This document shows, piece by piece, positions 1-10,625 of a DNA stretch of 64,000 nt (position 1 is its first letter; each line of letters begins with the position of its first letter). Source of the DNA: Tritrichomonas musculus (Eukaryota > Parabasalia > Tritrichomonadida > Tritrichomonadidae); contig JAPFFF010000001.1 in NCBI GenBank assembly GCA_039105265.1, forward strand, positions 5,766,001-5,830,000, read 5' to 3'. The notes under the pieces are model-generated. The model was not told the origin of the DNA and made no database searches. It was given only the letters and a program-made list of their open reading frames with translations. A program made the translations under genes and the position numbers.

Positions 1-40
1 TGACATAAAAAACTTTTTATTAATAAAATAAAACAGTTGA

Positions 41-808
41 TCAAGCAATTGTAAAAGAAACAGGCTTAACGGCAACTGATTGCCCATGAGATCCTATTTC
101 ATATGTGCTGGCACCGTCAAGGAAGCAAAATGGTTCGGGCAAACTTATTTTAATGATTTCGATGAAATACTTGTGATGAAGATGATGCAGCCACTCTGGG
201 CTTCTTCTATATGCTTCTTCCTTATATTGAAGATTTTCAATTCCAGGGTTGATTGTCAGATTATTAACATTCACTGTTGCATTTATTGAGTACGTTTTTT
301 GGTCTTTAATATTAGTTAAGCTATCTTTAGTTTCCAATTTGATGAATACACAAGACATTCCATCAATTGTGAGATCATTATTTTCAGTGACAAGAAATGC
401 TGCGCATTTTCCGTGAGCATTTTCTGGATAGATTGCAGCTACATCTCCATCTTGGCCAGCTCTCCTAGCTTCTTCCAAATTCAGAGGATAAGGTGGATTT
501 GAATTGCATGCGTTTTTGTGGCTCTGTTTAATCGCATCTGTTATTTATTTTTGAATCTTGTTCAAATGTTTTACGTAGTCATCTCCAGATGTCAAATTTT
601 CACCTACTGATTTTAGTTGATTGTAAAATGATTCACTGGCTTCTGTTGGATATTTGTCTAACAGATCTTCAACGTCAAGAGAACGAAGCGATTCAGATGT
701 TTGGTTAGCAAAGAAGCTTTGTATTTCATTTTGGTAATCTGTGATGATTTTGTTTGATATGTAAGGAATGATAGATTGCTTGCACTGTTCTTGAAATGAC
801 TCTGACAT
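41..808 (-). pseudogene. hypothetical gene with one in-frame TAA
   Basis: Two open stretches on the minus strand lie in exactly the same frame and are separated by a single TAA at 545-547. The first begins at the ATG at 806-808 (MSESFQEQ...) and runs to ...NKIQK. After the stop the frame continues ITDAIKQSHKN... to the TAA near 41. Without the internal stop the product would be about 255 residues. The downstream half has no ATG at its start, so it is not an independent gene in the normal way. I recognise no domain. The first half is helical and polar, the second half more strand-like. It could be a young pseudogene, a stop-readthrough gene or a base-calling error; the sequence alone cannot separate these. 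The neighbour upstream (1032-1505) has the same orientation. Confidence 0.55.
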
Positions 809-1031
809 TTTATGATGAACTTTTTCTTTCAATTCCTCTCTGTAAAAGATTAGTGAGATGAATAAAATTGATGAAATGAAAATTTTTTAAATTAGATATA
901 TACACTACATTTTAATTGATATTTGACTATACATATAGTTAAAAATATATGGTAATATGTAGATACATATTTTTACTAAAATTTTACATGATATTTTTGT
1001 TTTGGTTATTAAATATAATTAGGTTTGTACC

Positions 1032-1505
1032 TCATTTTTCGAAATTTAATTTTTTGCCATTATTTTTGCGTTCAGGAAATGTATTCATTAACTGAAATTG
1101 AACATTTATGTGCCCAACTATGCTTTTTCCATCTTGGACATCATTATTATGCCTTCCTTTTCTTTTGTTTGTTCTTAATTTAAGAATAGAAATTTGTTGT
1201 GTTTCTGAATCTTTTTTTGGTTGGATAAATTCATTTCTATTTATGATGGCATAGCCAATATAAGAATCTTCTAATAAAATATTATGTTTTTTGAAAGTTA
1301 ACACCACCTTTTCTGTTTTATCAGTTATATTAACTGTCAAACTGTGTTGCTCTTTTTTGAAATTTTTTCCATTAATATAAAAATGTTGAATCCTACCATC
1401 TGGAATAATACTCACGCTTACATTAATATCATCAACATTATAGATTTTTTTGTTTAGGTCAAATGAACATAACTGAATGTCTAGACCTTGCACTTCGTCA
1501 ATCAT
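1032..1505 (-). CDS. hypothetical protein, possible C2-like fold
   Basis: The ORF encodes 157 residues and starts at an ATG with a TCATTA initiator-like motif about 10 bases upstream on the coding strand. The first ~95 residues alternate short hydrophobic strands with polar turns (for example DINVSVSIIPDGRIQHFYI), in the manner of a small beta-sandwich such as a C2 domain. The last ~40 residues are basic and Lys/Asn-rich. No calcium-binding Asp cluster is obvious, so the C2 assignment is only by general character. The gene is followed by ~220 bases of A+T-rich spacer before the stop-interrupted gene on the same strand. The two might once have been one gene, but I found no intron whose phase would join them. 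Confidence 0.5.
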   Translation of the reverse strand: MIDEVQGLDIQLCSFDLNKKIYNVDDINVSVSIIPDGRIQHFYINGKNFKKEQHSLTVNITDKTEKVVLTFKKHNILLEDSYIGYAIINRNEFIQPKKDSETQQISILKLRTNKRKGRHNNDVQDGKSIVGHINVQFQLMNTFPERKNNGKKLNFEK

Positions 1506-2153
1506 TAAGAAATAATGAAATCATTTTAAATTAATTTTATATTCAATATTGAATTACTCTAAATCTTTTTTCAATTGATAATGTTTTTTATCTTCAGAAT
1601 TTTTGATGAGTATTGTGTTATCTTATTGAAATAAAAAAACAAAGAGAACTTTTTGATTTATTTTTATTCATTAAATAAATATGATATATCTTTATATATA
1701 TATAAAATTATTTCAATTATATTATATTTTTTAACACTATAGATCTATAAATTATATAAAATTGATTTTTGTTATTATAATTTGGATAATTTATTACAAG
1801 ATATTATTATTAATAAAATAGAGACTTAAAAATAAAAAAGCAAATTGCTTAACAAAAACCAAAAATTATATATAATTGATTTTGTAATTACAATTTGGAT
1901 ATTGCTATTTAAAAAAAAATAGAATTTTAGAAGATGATAAAAAGTTCTTTAAGAAATTGAATGATGGAAGAGAATTTTTATAAAGGTTTACATATAAAAC
2001 AATATAGCATATTGTTTAAAACAATTTATTAAAATATTTTTGTATTAATACAATAATAAGATTTTGGTAATACTTTCTAATTTTTTATAAATCTGATTTT
2101 ATATATATTTTGAAATTGTTTATCATAATTAAATAAAATTTTTAATGAAAATT
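1506..2153. other. intergenic A+T-rich spacer
   Basis: About 650 bases of A/T homopolymers and TATA-like strings with no supported gene. It contains the initiator region of the gene ending at 1032 and the 3' flank of the gene ending at 2154. Confidence 0.6.
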
Positions 2154-3059
2154 TCAATTCCATTCATTATCAATATTATCATCTTCGACCTGAAGTTGGA
2201 CTGTTGGAAAATTGGCAGGTTCTTGTAAAGGAGGATAATTTCCTTCAATCCAAGGAGGGCCTAAATTATCTTGGGCTGGTTGAGGTAAATTGTAATTTGG
2301 ATTGCCACCATTGTATTGGGTTTGAACTTGTGAATCATTATTATTGTACTCAACGAAAATTTGCAGATATTCTGGTAAAATAGGATTATCGATGTATTCT
2401 ATTGGGTTGTTAGTTATTTTGATTTGTTTAAGATTAGGTAAGAAATGCAAGAAAGGTACCCATGGGGAAATAGTTTTGATTCCATTATTCTCTAAATACA
2501 ATGTTGAAACCCAAAAACGTTTATCGCGTGATTCAGTTCCAAGTCGAAATAATAAAAACTCAACAAAATCACGATTATTGAAGTTAACAATTGATGGGTC
2601 ACCTCCATATTTAGAAAATTTATCAGCAAAACCGCTTAATTCAACAATTCCATTATTTGAGAATCTTTGAAAAATTAAGCCAAAAACCTGCTTTTGAGAA
2701 TCTAATTTATCATTTTGGTGATATTTAGTTATCCAAATCGGGTAATTACAAACAAAACTTCCACTTAATTGGAGAAGAGCATCATATTGAATGTGGTTTA
2801 AAACAGTAATAATAATTTCATTTTCGTCAATTTTTTTGTTCAAAATTGTTGGGTATGCTCCAAAATTTGAACGAACCGATTCATTAAGCAGATCTAAAAT
2901 CATTAAATAATTATCTTTGGGATAATTTGTAATTAGCATATCATAACTTTGGCGTAAATTTGAGTTTATAGAGGCTGTGAAATTGTTTTGGCGATTTGGA
3001 TTATTATTATTTCTAGTTCTGTGATTATTTCTATTTCTGTTGTTATTATTATTACTCAT
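2154..3059 (-). CDS. LRR protein resembling NXF/Mex67-type mRNA export factors
   Basis: The ORF encodes 301 residues from a clear ATG. Residues 1-30 are an Asn/Arg-rich low-complexity tail (SNNNNNRNRNN). Residues ~35-120 look like a small RNA-binding fold, with a hydrophobic strand ending NYPIWITKY. Residues ~160-230 contain leucine-rich-repeat-like sequence, including LYLENNGIK and LPNLKQIKITNNPI. A Pro/Asn-rich acidic tail follows. An RNP-like domain followed by LRRs is the layout of the N-terminal half of NXF1/Mex67, which exports mRNA. The NTF2-like and UBA domains of full-length NXF1 are absent, so this would be a short form or a different LRR protein. It is divergent from the nucleoside hydrolase gene, with only 70 bases between the two ATGs, so the two share a promoter region. 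Confidence 0.5.
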   Translation of the reverse strand: MSNNNNNRNRNNHRTRNNNNPNRQNNFTASINSNLRQSYDMLITNYPKDNYLMILDLLNESVRSNFGAYPTILNKKIDENEIIITVLNHIQYDALLQLSGSFVCNYPIWITKYHQNDKLDSQKQVFGLIFQRFSNNGIVELSGFADKFSKYGGDPSIVNFNNRDFVEFLLFRLGTESRDKRFWVSTLYLENNGIKTISPWVPFLHFLPNLKQIKITNNPIEYIDNPILPEYLQIFVEYNNNDSQVQTQYNGGNPNYNLPQPAQDNLGPPWIEGNYPPLQEPANFPTVQLQVEDDNIDNEWN

Positions 3060-3117
3060 TCTGTATAATATTTCACATCATATGTCATTGGAATAAAAAT
3101 TTTTATGAAATTTTTTT

Positions 3118-3128
3118 TCATTATCATT
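3118..3128 (+). promoter_or_regulatory. initiator-like TCATT motifs
   Basis: Two TCATT motifs (3118-3122 and 3124-3128) lie directly before the ATG at 3130. Trichomonad core promoters are known to use an Inr of the form TCA+1(C/T)(A/T) within ~20 bases of the start codon, and these fit that spacing. Confidence 0.45.
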
Positions 3129-3129
3129 A

Positions 3130-4425
3130 ATGAGACTTCATTCTCATTCTAATATTACACCATCATTAGAAGAATATGTATTTGCTGAAAGAAATGTTAG
3201 TTATTCTTCTGAATTGTACGAGCCATCTCCTGAAGAATTAAAAAAAATAAAAAAAACAAGTTCTTCTCCAGTATCCCCTCATAAAGGGCCAATGGTCAAT
3301 GGAATGGTTAAATGTATCATAGATACAGATATTGGAACCGATTTCGATGATACTTTGGCAATTTTATACGCACTAAACCTAGTTAATCTTGAAATTCTTG
3401 GTATAACAACTAATTATGGCCCAACTCAACTAAGATCATCAATTGTTCATAAAATTGTTGATTCATATATGAAATACCACCCAAATCGGAAAAACATACC
3501 AATAATTTCTGGGGCTAACTTTCAAATCGGAACACATCGAGAAATTTTTATTAAAGGAAACGAAGGAAGACCTTTTTTTTCAAAAGAGGAAATAGAAAAT
3601 AATTATTTAGATCCTAAAAAATGGGAATCAAATTCACAAACAGAAGCAGCAGATTTTATTGCACAAACAATTAATTCCAATCCAGGCGAAATAAAGATTA
3701 TTTCGATTGGAATTATGACGAATATTGCCCTTGCCTTTAAAAGAAATCCTGAAATTATTCCAAAAATCAAAGAAATGGTTGTAATGGGAGGTGGTGGAGT
3801 ACTCACATCGCAAAAAACCATTTTTACAGCAAAATATTCTACTGATCCAAAGCAGTGGGAAAAAAAAGTCAGCAAATTAGAAGATGTTCTACCTTATGAT
3901 GATAGCTCGGTTCCTAATTTTGTTTGCCAAGGGAACATGATTCATCTTTATCCAAATCATAATTTTTCTGGAGATACTATGGCAACAGTTTCTGTATTTG
4001 AACATCCAATTCCTACAAAAATAATTCCTCATTCAGTTACATCCAAATTTTGGCTAAGTGGCCATGCAATTCAATACTTACATGACAGAGCGAATGACGC
4101 CAGAAGTAAAGGAGTTCTTGACGATGAAGCTACAGAAGTTGCTGGATTAATTATGGAAGAGTGGTTCAAATTGAGACGTGGGCAAAATGGGCAATGCCCA
4201 CATGATCCTTTAACTGTCAATGAAGCAGCTTTTGGGAGTGATCAATCTCCAATTTATTATGTCAATGGTACTATGATTATTCATCGATGGGCTGCATATT
4301 CTACATTTATTCCTCATGAAGATGGAAAGCATTTATTAGGTATTTATGTTCACGATAAAGATGTTCCACCTTTCTTAGACTTTCTCGGGAAAAAAATAAC
4401 AAATGATTATGATAAAGAAAAATAG
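3130..4425 (+). CDS. inosine-uridine preferring nucleoside hydrolase family protein
   Basis: The ORF encodes 431 residues. Members of this family cleave the N-glycosidic bond of ribonucleosides to free base and ribose, a central purine and pyrimidine salvage step in trichomonads, which cannot make purines de novo. Residues 65-74 (DTDIGTDFDD) match the family's N-terminal Asp cluster that binds calcium and ribose. Later family features are IKIISIGIMTNIALA, the VVMGGG turn and the C-terminal CPHDPLTV segment, whose Asp is the last metal ligand. A ~55-residue Ser/Glu-rich N-terminal extension precedes the core, with no signal peptide, so the enzyme is probably cytosolic. The ~55-residue insertion after VVMGGGG makes it longer than the usual ~310-residue enzyme. 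Substrate specificity cannot be read from the sequence. Confidence 0.88.
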   Translation: MRLHSHSNITPSLEEYVFAERNVSYSSELYEPSPEELKKIKKTSSSPVSPHKGPMVNGMVKCIIDTDIGTDFDDTLAILYALNLVNLEILGITTNYGPTQLRSSIVHKIVDSYMKYHPNRKNIPIISGANFQIGTHREIFIKGNEGRPFFSKEEIENNYLDPKKWESNSQTEAADFIAQTINSNPGEIKIISIGIMTNIALAFKRNPEIIPKIKEMVVMGGGGVLTSQKTIFTAKYSTDPKQWEKKVSKLEDVLPYDDSSVPNFVCQGNMIHLYPNHNFSGDTMATVSVFEHPIPTKIIPHSVTSKFWLSGHAIQYLHDRANDARSKGVLDDEATEVAGLIMEEWFKLRRGQNGQCPHDPLTVNEAAFGSDQSPIYYVNGTMIIHRWAAYSTFIPHEDGKHLLGIYVHDKDVPPFLDFLGKKITNDYDKEK

Positions 4426-4566
4426 AAATTGATAAAAATAAACGGGTTTGTTTTTAAACACTTTTTATTAAAATATTTTTTTATTTTATTAAAAGATTTT
4501 TTATTATCTTTGGCGAGATAAATAAGCTTTTTCTTTTGGCTATTTTAGTTCTCAATTTTTTCAAAT

Positions 4567-5382
4567 ATGAAAATTTTCAAAATTTTATTCATTTTGCTAA
4601 TGAATGATTTGTTCAGTATATTCCAAATTCCGCAAACTCCTGATAACGATGATATAAGTCAATCAGATTCATTTCAAATCCGTTTTTCAGAGATTAAAAT
4701 TGATAATTTTGATATATTTAAAGGATTGATAGTTGCTGATTTTCATCTTCATAAAACATCGCAATTGCAGTCATATGATGAAGATTTACTAATTTTCAAT
4801 TTAAGACATCTTGTGAAAGAAACCAATCCAACACATATGTTCATTCTTGGTGATATTATACATTTTTTCTTCAATCGAAAGGATGAATGCTATTTTTCCT
4901 TCTTTCAAAAACTTGAGAACAACTTTTCAATTCCAATTTACATCATTCCTGGAAATCATGATTATGATGGTTTTTCTCTAGGTAAAAACTGCTTTGGTTC
5001 TTATAACAATCAAAAAAATGTCAAATGCTTTGATGTTGAATTTTTAGAGATTAAATTTTCTGAAAATTTTTCTGTTTTTTTAGGTCATGACGCCCATAAT
5101 AATTCTTTTGTACATGGAAATTCAAAAATTATCTCGTGGATGAATAAAATTAGACATTTCAACTCTTGTAAAGATAGAATCAAAGATACTGATGTTGTTA
5201 TTGTTGGTCATACTCATGAAGATGTTGATGATGATGAAACAAAGAATTATTCAATTGCTCCATTTTCTGTGAGTTACAATCTAGATAAAGGAAGTTATGG
5301 AATAATTTCCTTTAATGATGGATTTAAATTTGAGCATAAAACTGACTTTAATTTAATTTTAAATCAAGAAGCAAATATATAG
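4567..5382 (+). CDS. calcineurin-like metallophosphoesterase
   Basis: The ORF encodes 271 residues. The five metallophosphoesterase motifs appear in order: D58-x-H60 (VADFHLH), G95-D96 (ILGDIIH), G129-N-H-D132 (PGNHDY), a His in LGHDAH, and GHTH (VVIVGHTHED). These residues bind two metals and catalyse phosphoester hydrolysis. The overall length and the GDxxH/GNHD spacing resemble the small single-domain enzymes (YkuE/LpxH-type layout). The first ~20 residues (MKIFKILFILLMNDLF) are hydrophobic and could be a signal peptide or membrane anchor. The substrate is unknown. A TCAAT/TCAAAT stretch immediately precedes the ATG. It is collinear with the nucleoside hydrolase, 141 bases downstream. Confidence 0.85.
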   Translation: MKIFKILFILLMNDLFSIFQIPQTPDNDDISQSDSFQIRFSEIKIDNFDIFKGLIVADFHLHKTSQLQSYDEDLLIFNLRHLVKETNPTHMFILGDIIHFFFNRKDECYFSFFQKLENNFSIPIYIIPGNHDYDGFSLGKNCFGSYNNQKNVKCFDVEFLEIKFSENFSVFLGHDAHNNSFVHGNSKIISWMNKIRHFNSCKDRIKDTDVVIVGHTHEDVDDDETKNYSIAPFSVSYNLDKGSYGIISFNDGFKFEHKTDFNLILNQEANI

Positions 5383-5784
5383 ACTTGTTGGTTAATATTA
5401 TGTTATTATTGGTGGTTATGAAATAGAACTCCGATGTTATGTTTTTTAAAAATATCTTTTTAATAATATGGCTATACAATTTTTTTTTTTTTTATTTTTG
5501 ATTTCAATTTTGAGAACACTATTTAAAATTCAAAAGAAATTCCAATGATATAAACTTTTTGAAAAGTTCAAAATTTGTGTACCAGTTTAGTTAAGTATGA
5601 AACATGATTCTCAAGCAAATTTGATTATGATCAAATAAATCAAATTTTAAAAGTGTTAAACTTTAAAATTTTGAATCAATTTATTCAAAAAAAAAAAAAA
5701 AAAAAAAAAAAGCGAAATTCAATGAATTCGGTTAACTGATTCACAAAATTTTGAAAGAAATTCAAATATCGCAAAATTATACAT
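5383..5784. other. intergenic spacer with long poly-A
   Basis: About 400 bases with no supported gene. It includes a poly-A run of ~22 near 5690-5711 and the 5' flank of the cysteine protease gene. Confidence 0.6.
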
Positions 5785-6756
5785 ATGATGTTATCTTGCT
5801 TATTAATATGTGCATCTTCTACCTTAATTCAACCTTTCCAAGAGAAATCTTTTCTCAATTGGATGAGATCTAATAATCAATTTTACACAGGGGACGAATA
5901 TCATTTACGTTTAGGCATTTATTTAGCAAATTCCAGAATAGTTCAACAGCATAACAAAGCTAGCAAAAGCTTCAAGATCTCACTTAATAAATTTTCAACA
6001 TACACAGCCGCAGAGTACCGAACATTACTTGGAGAAATGAGCTCAATTTCACAAAGACACGTCGTTAGACAAACAAAGAGAAACTGGCCAGCACCGCCTG
6101 AACAATTAGACTGGAGAGAATCTGGAGCTGTTAATGAAATTGTCGATCAAGGCTCATGTGGCTCATGCTGGGCATTTGGTTCAATTGCAGGTGCAGAAGG
6201 CTGCTGGTTCCTAAGCACGCATGAACTTTTGAAGTATTCAGAACAAAACTTAGTTGATTGTGTTACAGAATGCAGCGGATGCAGCGGTGGACTTCGTGAT
6301 AAAGCATACGAATATGTAATTAATAATCAAGGTGGCAAATTCAATCTTGAAAAAGATTACCCTTACATAGCTACTGAATCAACATGCAAATTTGATTCAA
6401 CAAAGGCTGTTGGTGGAATTAAAGGATACGTTGCACCTACTCCAGAAGATGAAGATGACCTTTTGGCTCATGTTGCACATTATGGACCATCAACAATTGG
6501 AATTGATGCTTCTGGTTTCCTTTTCTCTTTGTACACATCAGGTATCTACGACAAGCCAGATGACTGCAATCCTTATAGCATCAATCACGGAGTTTGCTGT
6601 GTTGGATATGGTGAAGAAAATGGCGCAAAATACTGGATTGTAAGAAATTCATGGGGAACAAGCTGGGGAGAAAGAGGTTATATTAGAATGGTCCGTGGAA
6701 TCAACATTTGTGGAGTTTCTTCACGTGCATATTCACCATATTATGACATTCAGTAA
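5785..6756 (+). CDS. papain-family (C1A) cysteine protease, cathepsin L-like
   Basis: The ORF encodes a 323-residue preproenzyme. Residues 1-13 are a hydrophobic signal peptide (MMLSCLLICASS). Residues ~20-95 are an I29-type propeptide (FLNWMRSNNQFY...LNKFSTYTAAEYR). The mature enzyme begins near PEQLDWRESGAV. Active-site residues are all present: Q122 (oxyanion hole), C128 in DQGSCGSCWAF, H268 in INHGV and N288 in NSWG. The GCSGG turn and the paired cysteines of the family are also there. Trichomonad enzymes of this clan are lysosomal or secreted and act in nutrition and host-cell damage. Length and order match the family, and the gene looks intact. It is followed by a ~130-bp repeat shared with the beta-galactosidase promoter, then a kinase pseudogene. 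Confidence 0.95.
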   Translation: MMLSCLLICASSTLIQPFQEKSFLNWMRSNNQFYTGDEYHLRLGIYLANSRIVQQHNKASKSFKISLNKFSTYTAAEYRTLLGEMSSISQRHVVRQTKRNWPAPPEQLDWRESGAVNEIVDQGSCGSCWAFGSIAGAEGCWFLSTHELLKYSEQNLVDCVTECSGCSGGLRDKAYEYVINNQGGKFNLEKDYPYIATESTCKFDSTKAVGGIKGYVAPTPEDEDDLLAHVAHYGPSTIGIDASGFLFSLYTSGIYDKPDDCNPYSINHGVCCVGYGEENGAKYWIVRNSWGTSWGERGYIRMVRGINICGVSSRAYSPYYDIQ

Positions 6757-6782
6757 AATAAATAGTTTAGTATTCATAAATA

Positions 6783-6914
6783 TATTAAAAATATTTTTTA
6801 ATATTTAAATAAATGTTTAAAATCAGTTAATAATTATTTTATGATTGATAAATGATCGAATAAAGTTAAAAAAAACGATGCATTTGCTGGTTAGTATTGA
6901 CCTTTAAAGGTCAA
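6783..6914 (+). repeat. upstream segment shared with 32165-32287, ending in an 18-bp palindrome
   Basis: This ~130-bp stretch is visibly homologous to the segment directly before the beta-galactosidase ATG. Shared landmarks in order are TATTAAAAATATTTTTT, AAATGTTTAAAATCAGTTA, AAATGATCGAATAAA and the perfect palindrome TTGACCTTTAAAGGTCAA at 6897-6914. Here it sits just upstream of a kinase pseudogene. It may be a duplicated promoter with a dimeric operator. Confidence 0.7.
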
Positions 6915-6951
6915 TTTTATAATTACAAATATTTTAACTATTTGTCAGAAA

Positions 6952-7478
6952 AACTTACAAAAAGCGATTGAAAACAAACTCTTCTCGAAAGAAGAAGTTA
7001 TTGAAATCATCTAACAGATTGCTGAAGTGATGAAATACATTCACAGCAAGCAAATCATTCATCGTGATTTGAAACCAAAGAACATTCTGATTGGAAGTGA
7101 TGAAATAGTTAAGGTCTGTGATTTTGGTATCTCTAAAATCATAACGATTGAAGAACAAACAATGACACGTGGAATTGGAAGTCGAATGTTGATGGCTCCA
7201 GAAATTCTTGATGATGAAAAAGCTGATGTTTATTCATTTGGTGTTGTTGTATTCTTCATTTTGAGTGGTGGTGAACTTCCAAAGATCAAGCTGAGTGATT
7301 TATTCAAAGGTAAGAAAGCAGAACTTCCTTCTTCATTCACTGACTTCTCAAAAAAAAGAAAAAAAAAAAAAAAAAGATCAATGACTGCTGGAACTTTGAA
7401 AGTAAAGATCGGCCAAGTTATGAAGTTATTCTTGATAATTTGATTCAATCAAATAAGACTGAAATCAAAAAAAGTTGA
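6952..7478 (+). pseudogene. protein kinase pseudogene (TKL-like)
   Basis: Only the C-terminal part of a kinase domain remains. The sequence begins in the middle of the domain (NLQKAIENKLFSKEEV), meets an in-frame TAA at 7012-7014, then resumes with the catalytic loop HRDLKPKN, the DFG motif in VCDFGISK, the MAPEIL motif and the VYSFGVVVF segment. Near 7352-7375 an A-rich run shifts the frame. The other frame then supplies the kinase ending INDCWNFESKDRPSYEVILDNLIQSN and a stop at 7476. The ATP-binding N-lobe is absent. The catalytic motifs that survive are canonical, so the parent was an active kinase. The fragment is preceded by the palindrome-bearing repeat, which may be its old promoter or a breakpoint of duplication. 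Confidence 0.8.
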
Positions 7479-8273
7479 ATCATTTGTTAAACTACATAAA
7501 GCAAAGATTCCTCAAAATTTTTACAAGCCAACGAAAACTACTTCATTATTACCTTCTCTCCATTAATGTGGTAATTTATTTTTTAACATTCAAATAGATT
7601 TTTTTTCATAATTTACCTGGTGTTTATTTAAAATAATTTAAACATTTGTATAACAACATCAAAATGATAAAGATCATCAAGTAAAATCGATTTATTTAAT
7701 ATGATTTTTATAAATAAAATATACCAAAAGTTAACTTTATAATCATAAATTTAGTTTGATAAAAGTTAATGGAAAACTGGAAATAGAATGTACTCGATAT
7801 AATATTAACAATTTTACAGTTATTTTTTGTATTTTGATAAGTATGGCGTAAAGATATCAGCATTTTAAGATTTGGATGAAACTCACGAAAAAAAATTACC
7901 GAATGATATTGGTAACTTATTAAATTTAAAGTATTAACGCGTTTTTTATCATTTTGTTCTTTTTATTGTTGAAGAAAAGCTCTGGGAAAAAAACTTTGAA
8001 TTTTTTTCCATTATTTTTTTGAGACAAATTTTTGCCTTCAAATTAAAATTTTGGTCAACCAACTATAATTCAAACAATTGAACTCATTTGAGATTGAAAT
8101 TTTTTTTGTATTTACAATATTTGAATGCAAAAAACTTAAATTTTGATATCAAAATGATTAAAATTTTTATGTTGATCAAAAATTATAGTGATGTGAGTTT
8201 TGAGTTCAAAAAATTGGAAAATTCTAATTTTGACAATAAAAGTATTCAATTAAATAATAACGAATATTTTTCT
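7479..8273. other. non-coding flank of the MULE
   Basis: About 790 bases with no supported gene. Its right edge carries the 9-bp target duplication TATTTTTCT (8265-8273). Before the MULE inserted, this would have been the 5' flank of the gene now starting at 24834. A short open stretch at 8160-8273 has no recognisable content. Confidence 0.6.
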
Positions 8274-9310
8274 GGGAAGATTACAATATTCCCATTTTTT
8301 TACTTCACTGATAACACTTTTTTGCCTTTGGGGAAAAAAAATATCACTTTTTAAAAAAAAAAAAATTACAATTATCACTTTTCTTCAGAAAATCATTTCA
8401 CTAAAAATAAAAAAAAATGTTAAGTGCTGCACCTCTCTTAGTAAGGAGAGTTCAAAAAAATATATTTTAATTAGCATCAAGTAACGATTATTTTTATGCA
8501 GCTTCTGCTCCGAGTAAAGTTTAAACTTACCATATCATATTTAAATTAAGCAATCTATTTTCAAAAAGTGCTTGTGGGTAATAGTATATTATAGACAATC
8601 GTGTTTTACTTTTATACATCTAATTTCAGGTATTAATCTCTGCTTTTTCAAAACAATTGTTAATATCAGATAATGAAGTTCCATGCATTTATACTATAAA
8701 TTTGGCGTTTTCTCGCTTCAAATATTATTTTCCATCGTTTTTTGCATGTAATACATGTTGGAAAATCTGTATATTCAAGTTTAAAAATGTTGATTATTTC
8801 AATAATATTCAATAAGTAATGCAATAAATAAAAACAAAACTATAATCAAAATAATCCTTATATAATATTGAGTTGAAATATATCATTATTACTTCTTTTT
8901 TTCTTTTTCAAAAGGAGAAATTAAGTTTTTTTTAAAAAAAAAAAAAAAAAAAATATAAACGTTCTTTTAAATAATCTAAACGTCCAACAATAGAAGAATG
9001 TTCATAAAGAGCGATCAATAATTGAACTTTATAATTTATACTTTATATTAATAATATAAATTAATAAAATTCTATCAGATCTGAGCAATTTCTTCTGTTG
9101 AATTACGGTTTTTTCTGGCGAAGTGACAAACTATAGAAAAAGTTACACCATTTTTTTCTGAGGAAAATTCGTTATTCTGACTTTTTGAGTTAATTGAGAA
9201 GGCATACAAAAAGTTCTAAAATTTTCTTGTAAAGTTTTGAAAAAGTTCACTAAGATAAAACCATGAAAAAGCGCCATTTTTATAGAACTAAACCAATCAA
9301 AGAAACCGAG

Positions 9311-10470
9311 ATGACGACATTGCCGCCCATAGCATGATCACGATCAGTAATGCTTAGCAGCTAGCTGGTTGTAACTGCGGCGAGTCGTCATCCGGACAAA
9401 GATATCGCGATTTCATCCGGAAGATCTGGAATGACGACATTGCCGCCCATAGCAAGACCACGATCAGCAATGCTTAGCAGCTAGCTGGTTGTAACTGCGG
9501 CGAGTCGTCATCCGGACAAAGATATCGCGATTTCATCCGGAAGATCTGGAATGACGACATTGCCGCCTATAGCAAGACCACGATCAGTAATGCTTAGCAG
9601 CTGGCTGGTTGTAACTGCGGCGAGTCGTCATCCGGACAAAGATATCGCGATTTCATCCGGAAGATCTGGAATGACGACATTGCCGCCCATAGCAAGACCA
9701 CGATCAGCAATGCTTAGCAGCTAGCTGGTTGTAACTGCGGCGAGTCGTCATCCGGACAAAGATATCGCGATTTCATCCGGAAGATCTGGAATGACGACAT
9801 TGCCGCCCATAGCAAGACCACGGTGGCAATAAAAAGATGAAAATAAAACAAACAAAAAACAAACAAAATTGATTATTTAATATTATTATTACGATTTTTT
9901 AATTTTTTTATTTTGATAAAGCTTATTTAAAATATTCTGAGTCTTCTCAGAAATTTGTTAAATTTTTTTTTTTATAAATATATATAACTTTTTGAAAGAA
10001 TTATGGTCTTTTTATATTTATGGAAGAAGACCAAAATCTTTATTATTCAGCGAAATATCTATCTCATACGCAAAGACCTAATTCTTTAAAAGATAAAGTT
10101 CTAAAATTTTCTTGTAAAGTTTTGAAAAAGTTCACTAAGATAAAACCATGAAAAAGCGCCATTTTTATAGAACTAAACCAATCAAAGAAACCGAGATGAC
10201 GACATTGCCGCCCATAGCATGATCACGATCAGTAATGCTTAGCAGCTAGCTGGTTGTAACTGCGGCGAGTCGTCATCCGGACAAAGATATTGCGATTTCA
10301 TCCGGAAGATCTGGAATGACGACATTGCCGCCCATAGCAAGACCACGATCAGCAATGCTTAGCAGCTAGCTGGTTGTAACTGCGGCGAGTCGTCATCCGG
10401 ACAAAGATATCGCGATTTCATCCGGAAGATCTGGAATTGACGATATTGCCGCCCATAGGACGACCACGGT
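9311..10470 (+). repeat. GC-rich 120-bp tandem arrays, left arm
   Basis: Units start ATGACGACATTGCCGCCCAT and repeat with a period of exactly 120 bp. Copies begin at 9311, 9431, 9551, 9671 and 9791 (partial), then after a spacer at 10196, 10316 and 10436 (partial). The unit is near 50% G+C, against ~25% around it, and holds palindromes such as CAGCTAGCTG and ATCGCGAT. Confidence 0.95.
10020..10097 (+). repeat. inverted copy of the transposase start (26 codons), left arm
   Basis: Reading on the plus strand, this segment encodes exactly the first 26 residues of the transposase at 12968 (MEEDQNLYYSAKYLSHTQRP...), preceded by the same 5' leader. It then switches abruptly to subterminal TIR sequence (GTTCTAAAATTTTC). 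It has no downstream reading frame and is not a gene. Confidence 0.9.
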
Positions 10471-10625
10471 GGCAATAAAAAGATGAAAATAAAACAAACA
10501 AAAAACAAACAAAATTGATTATTTAATATTATTGTGATTTTTTATTTTTTATTTTTATTTTTTTTTTTTTTTTTTTTTTTTTGATAAAGCTTATTTAAAA
10601 TATTCTGAGTCTTCTCAGAAATTTG

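Noticed and set aside
833-1031. Possible intron joining the 1032-1505 gene to the 41-808 gene (ACTAAT...TTTTACAG acceptor)
   Set aside because: No in-phase donor exists: the only GT(A) candidate lies after the TGA of the upstream ORF, and the phases do not match.
8088-8273. ORF across the left MULE boundary as an interrupted host gene
   Set aside because: No similarity of the left piece to the frame at 24834; the insertion point lies upstream of that gene's initiator, not within coding sequence.
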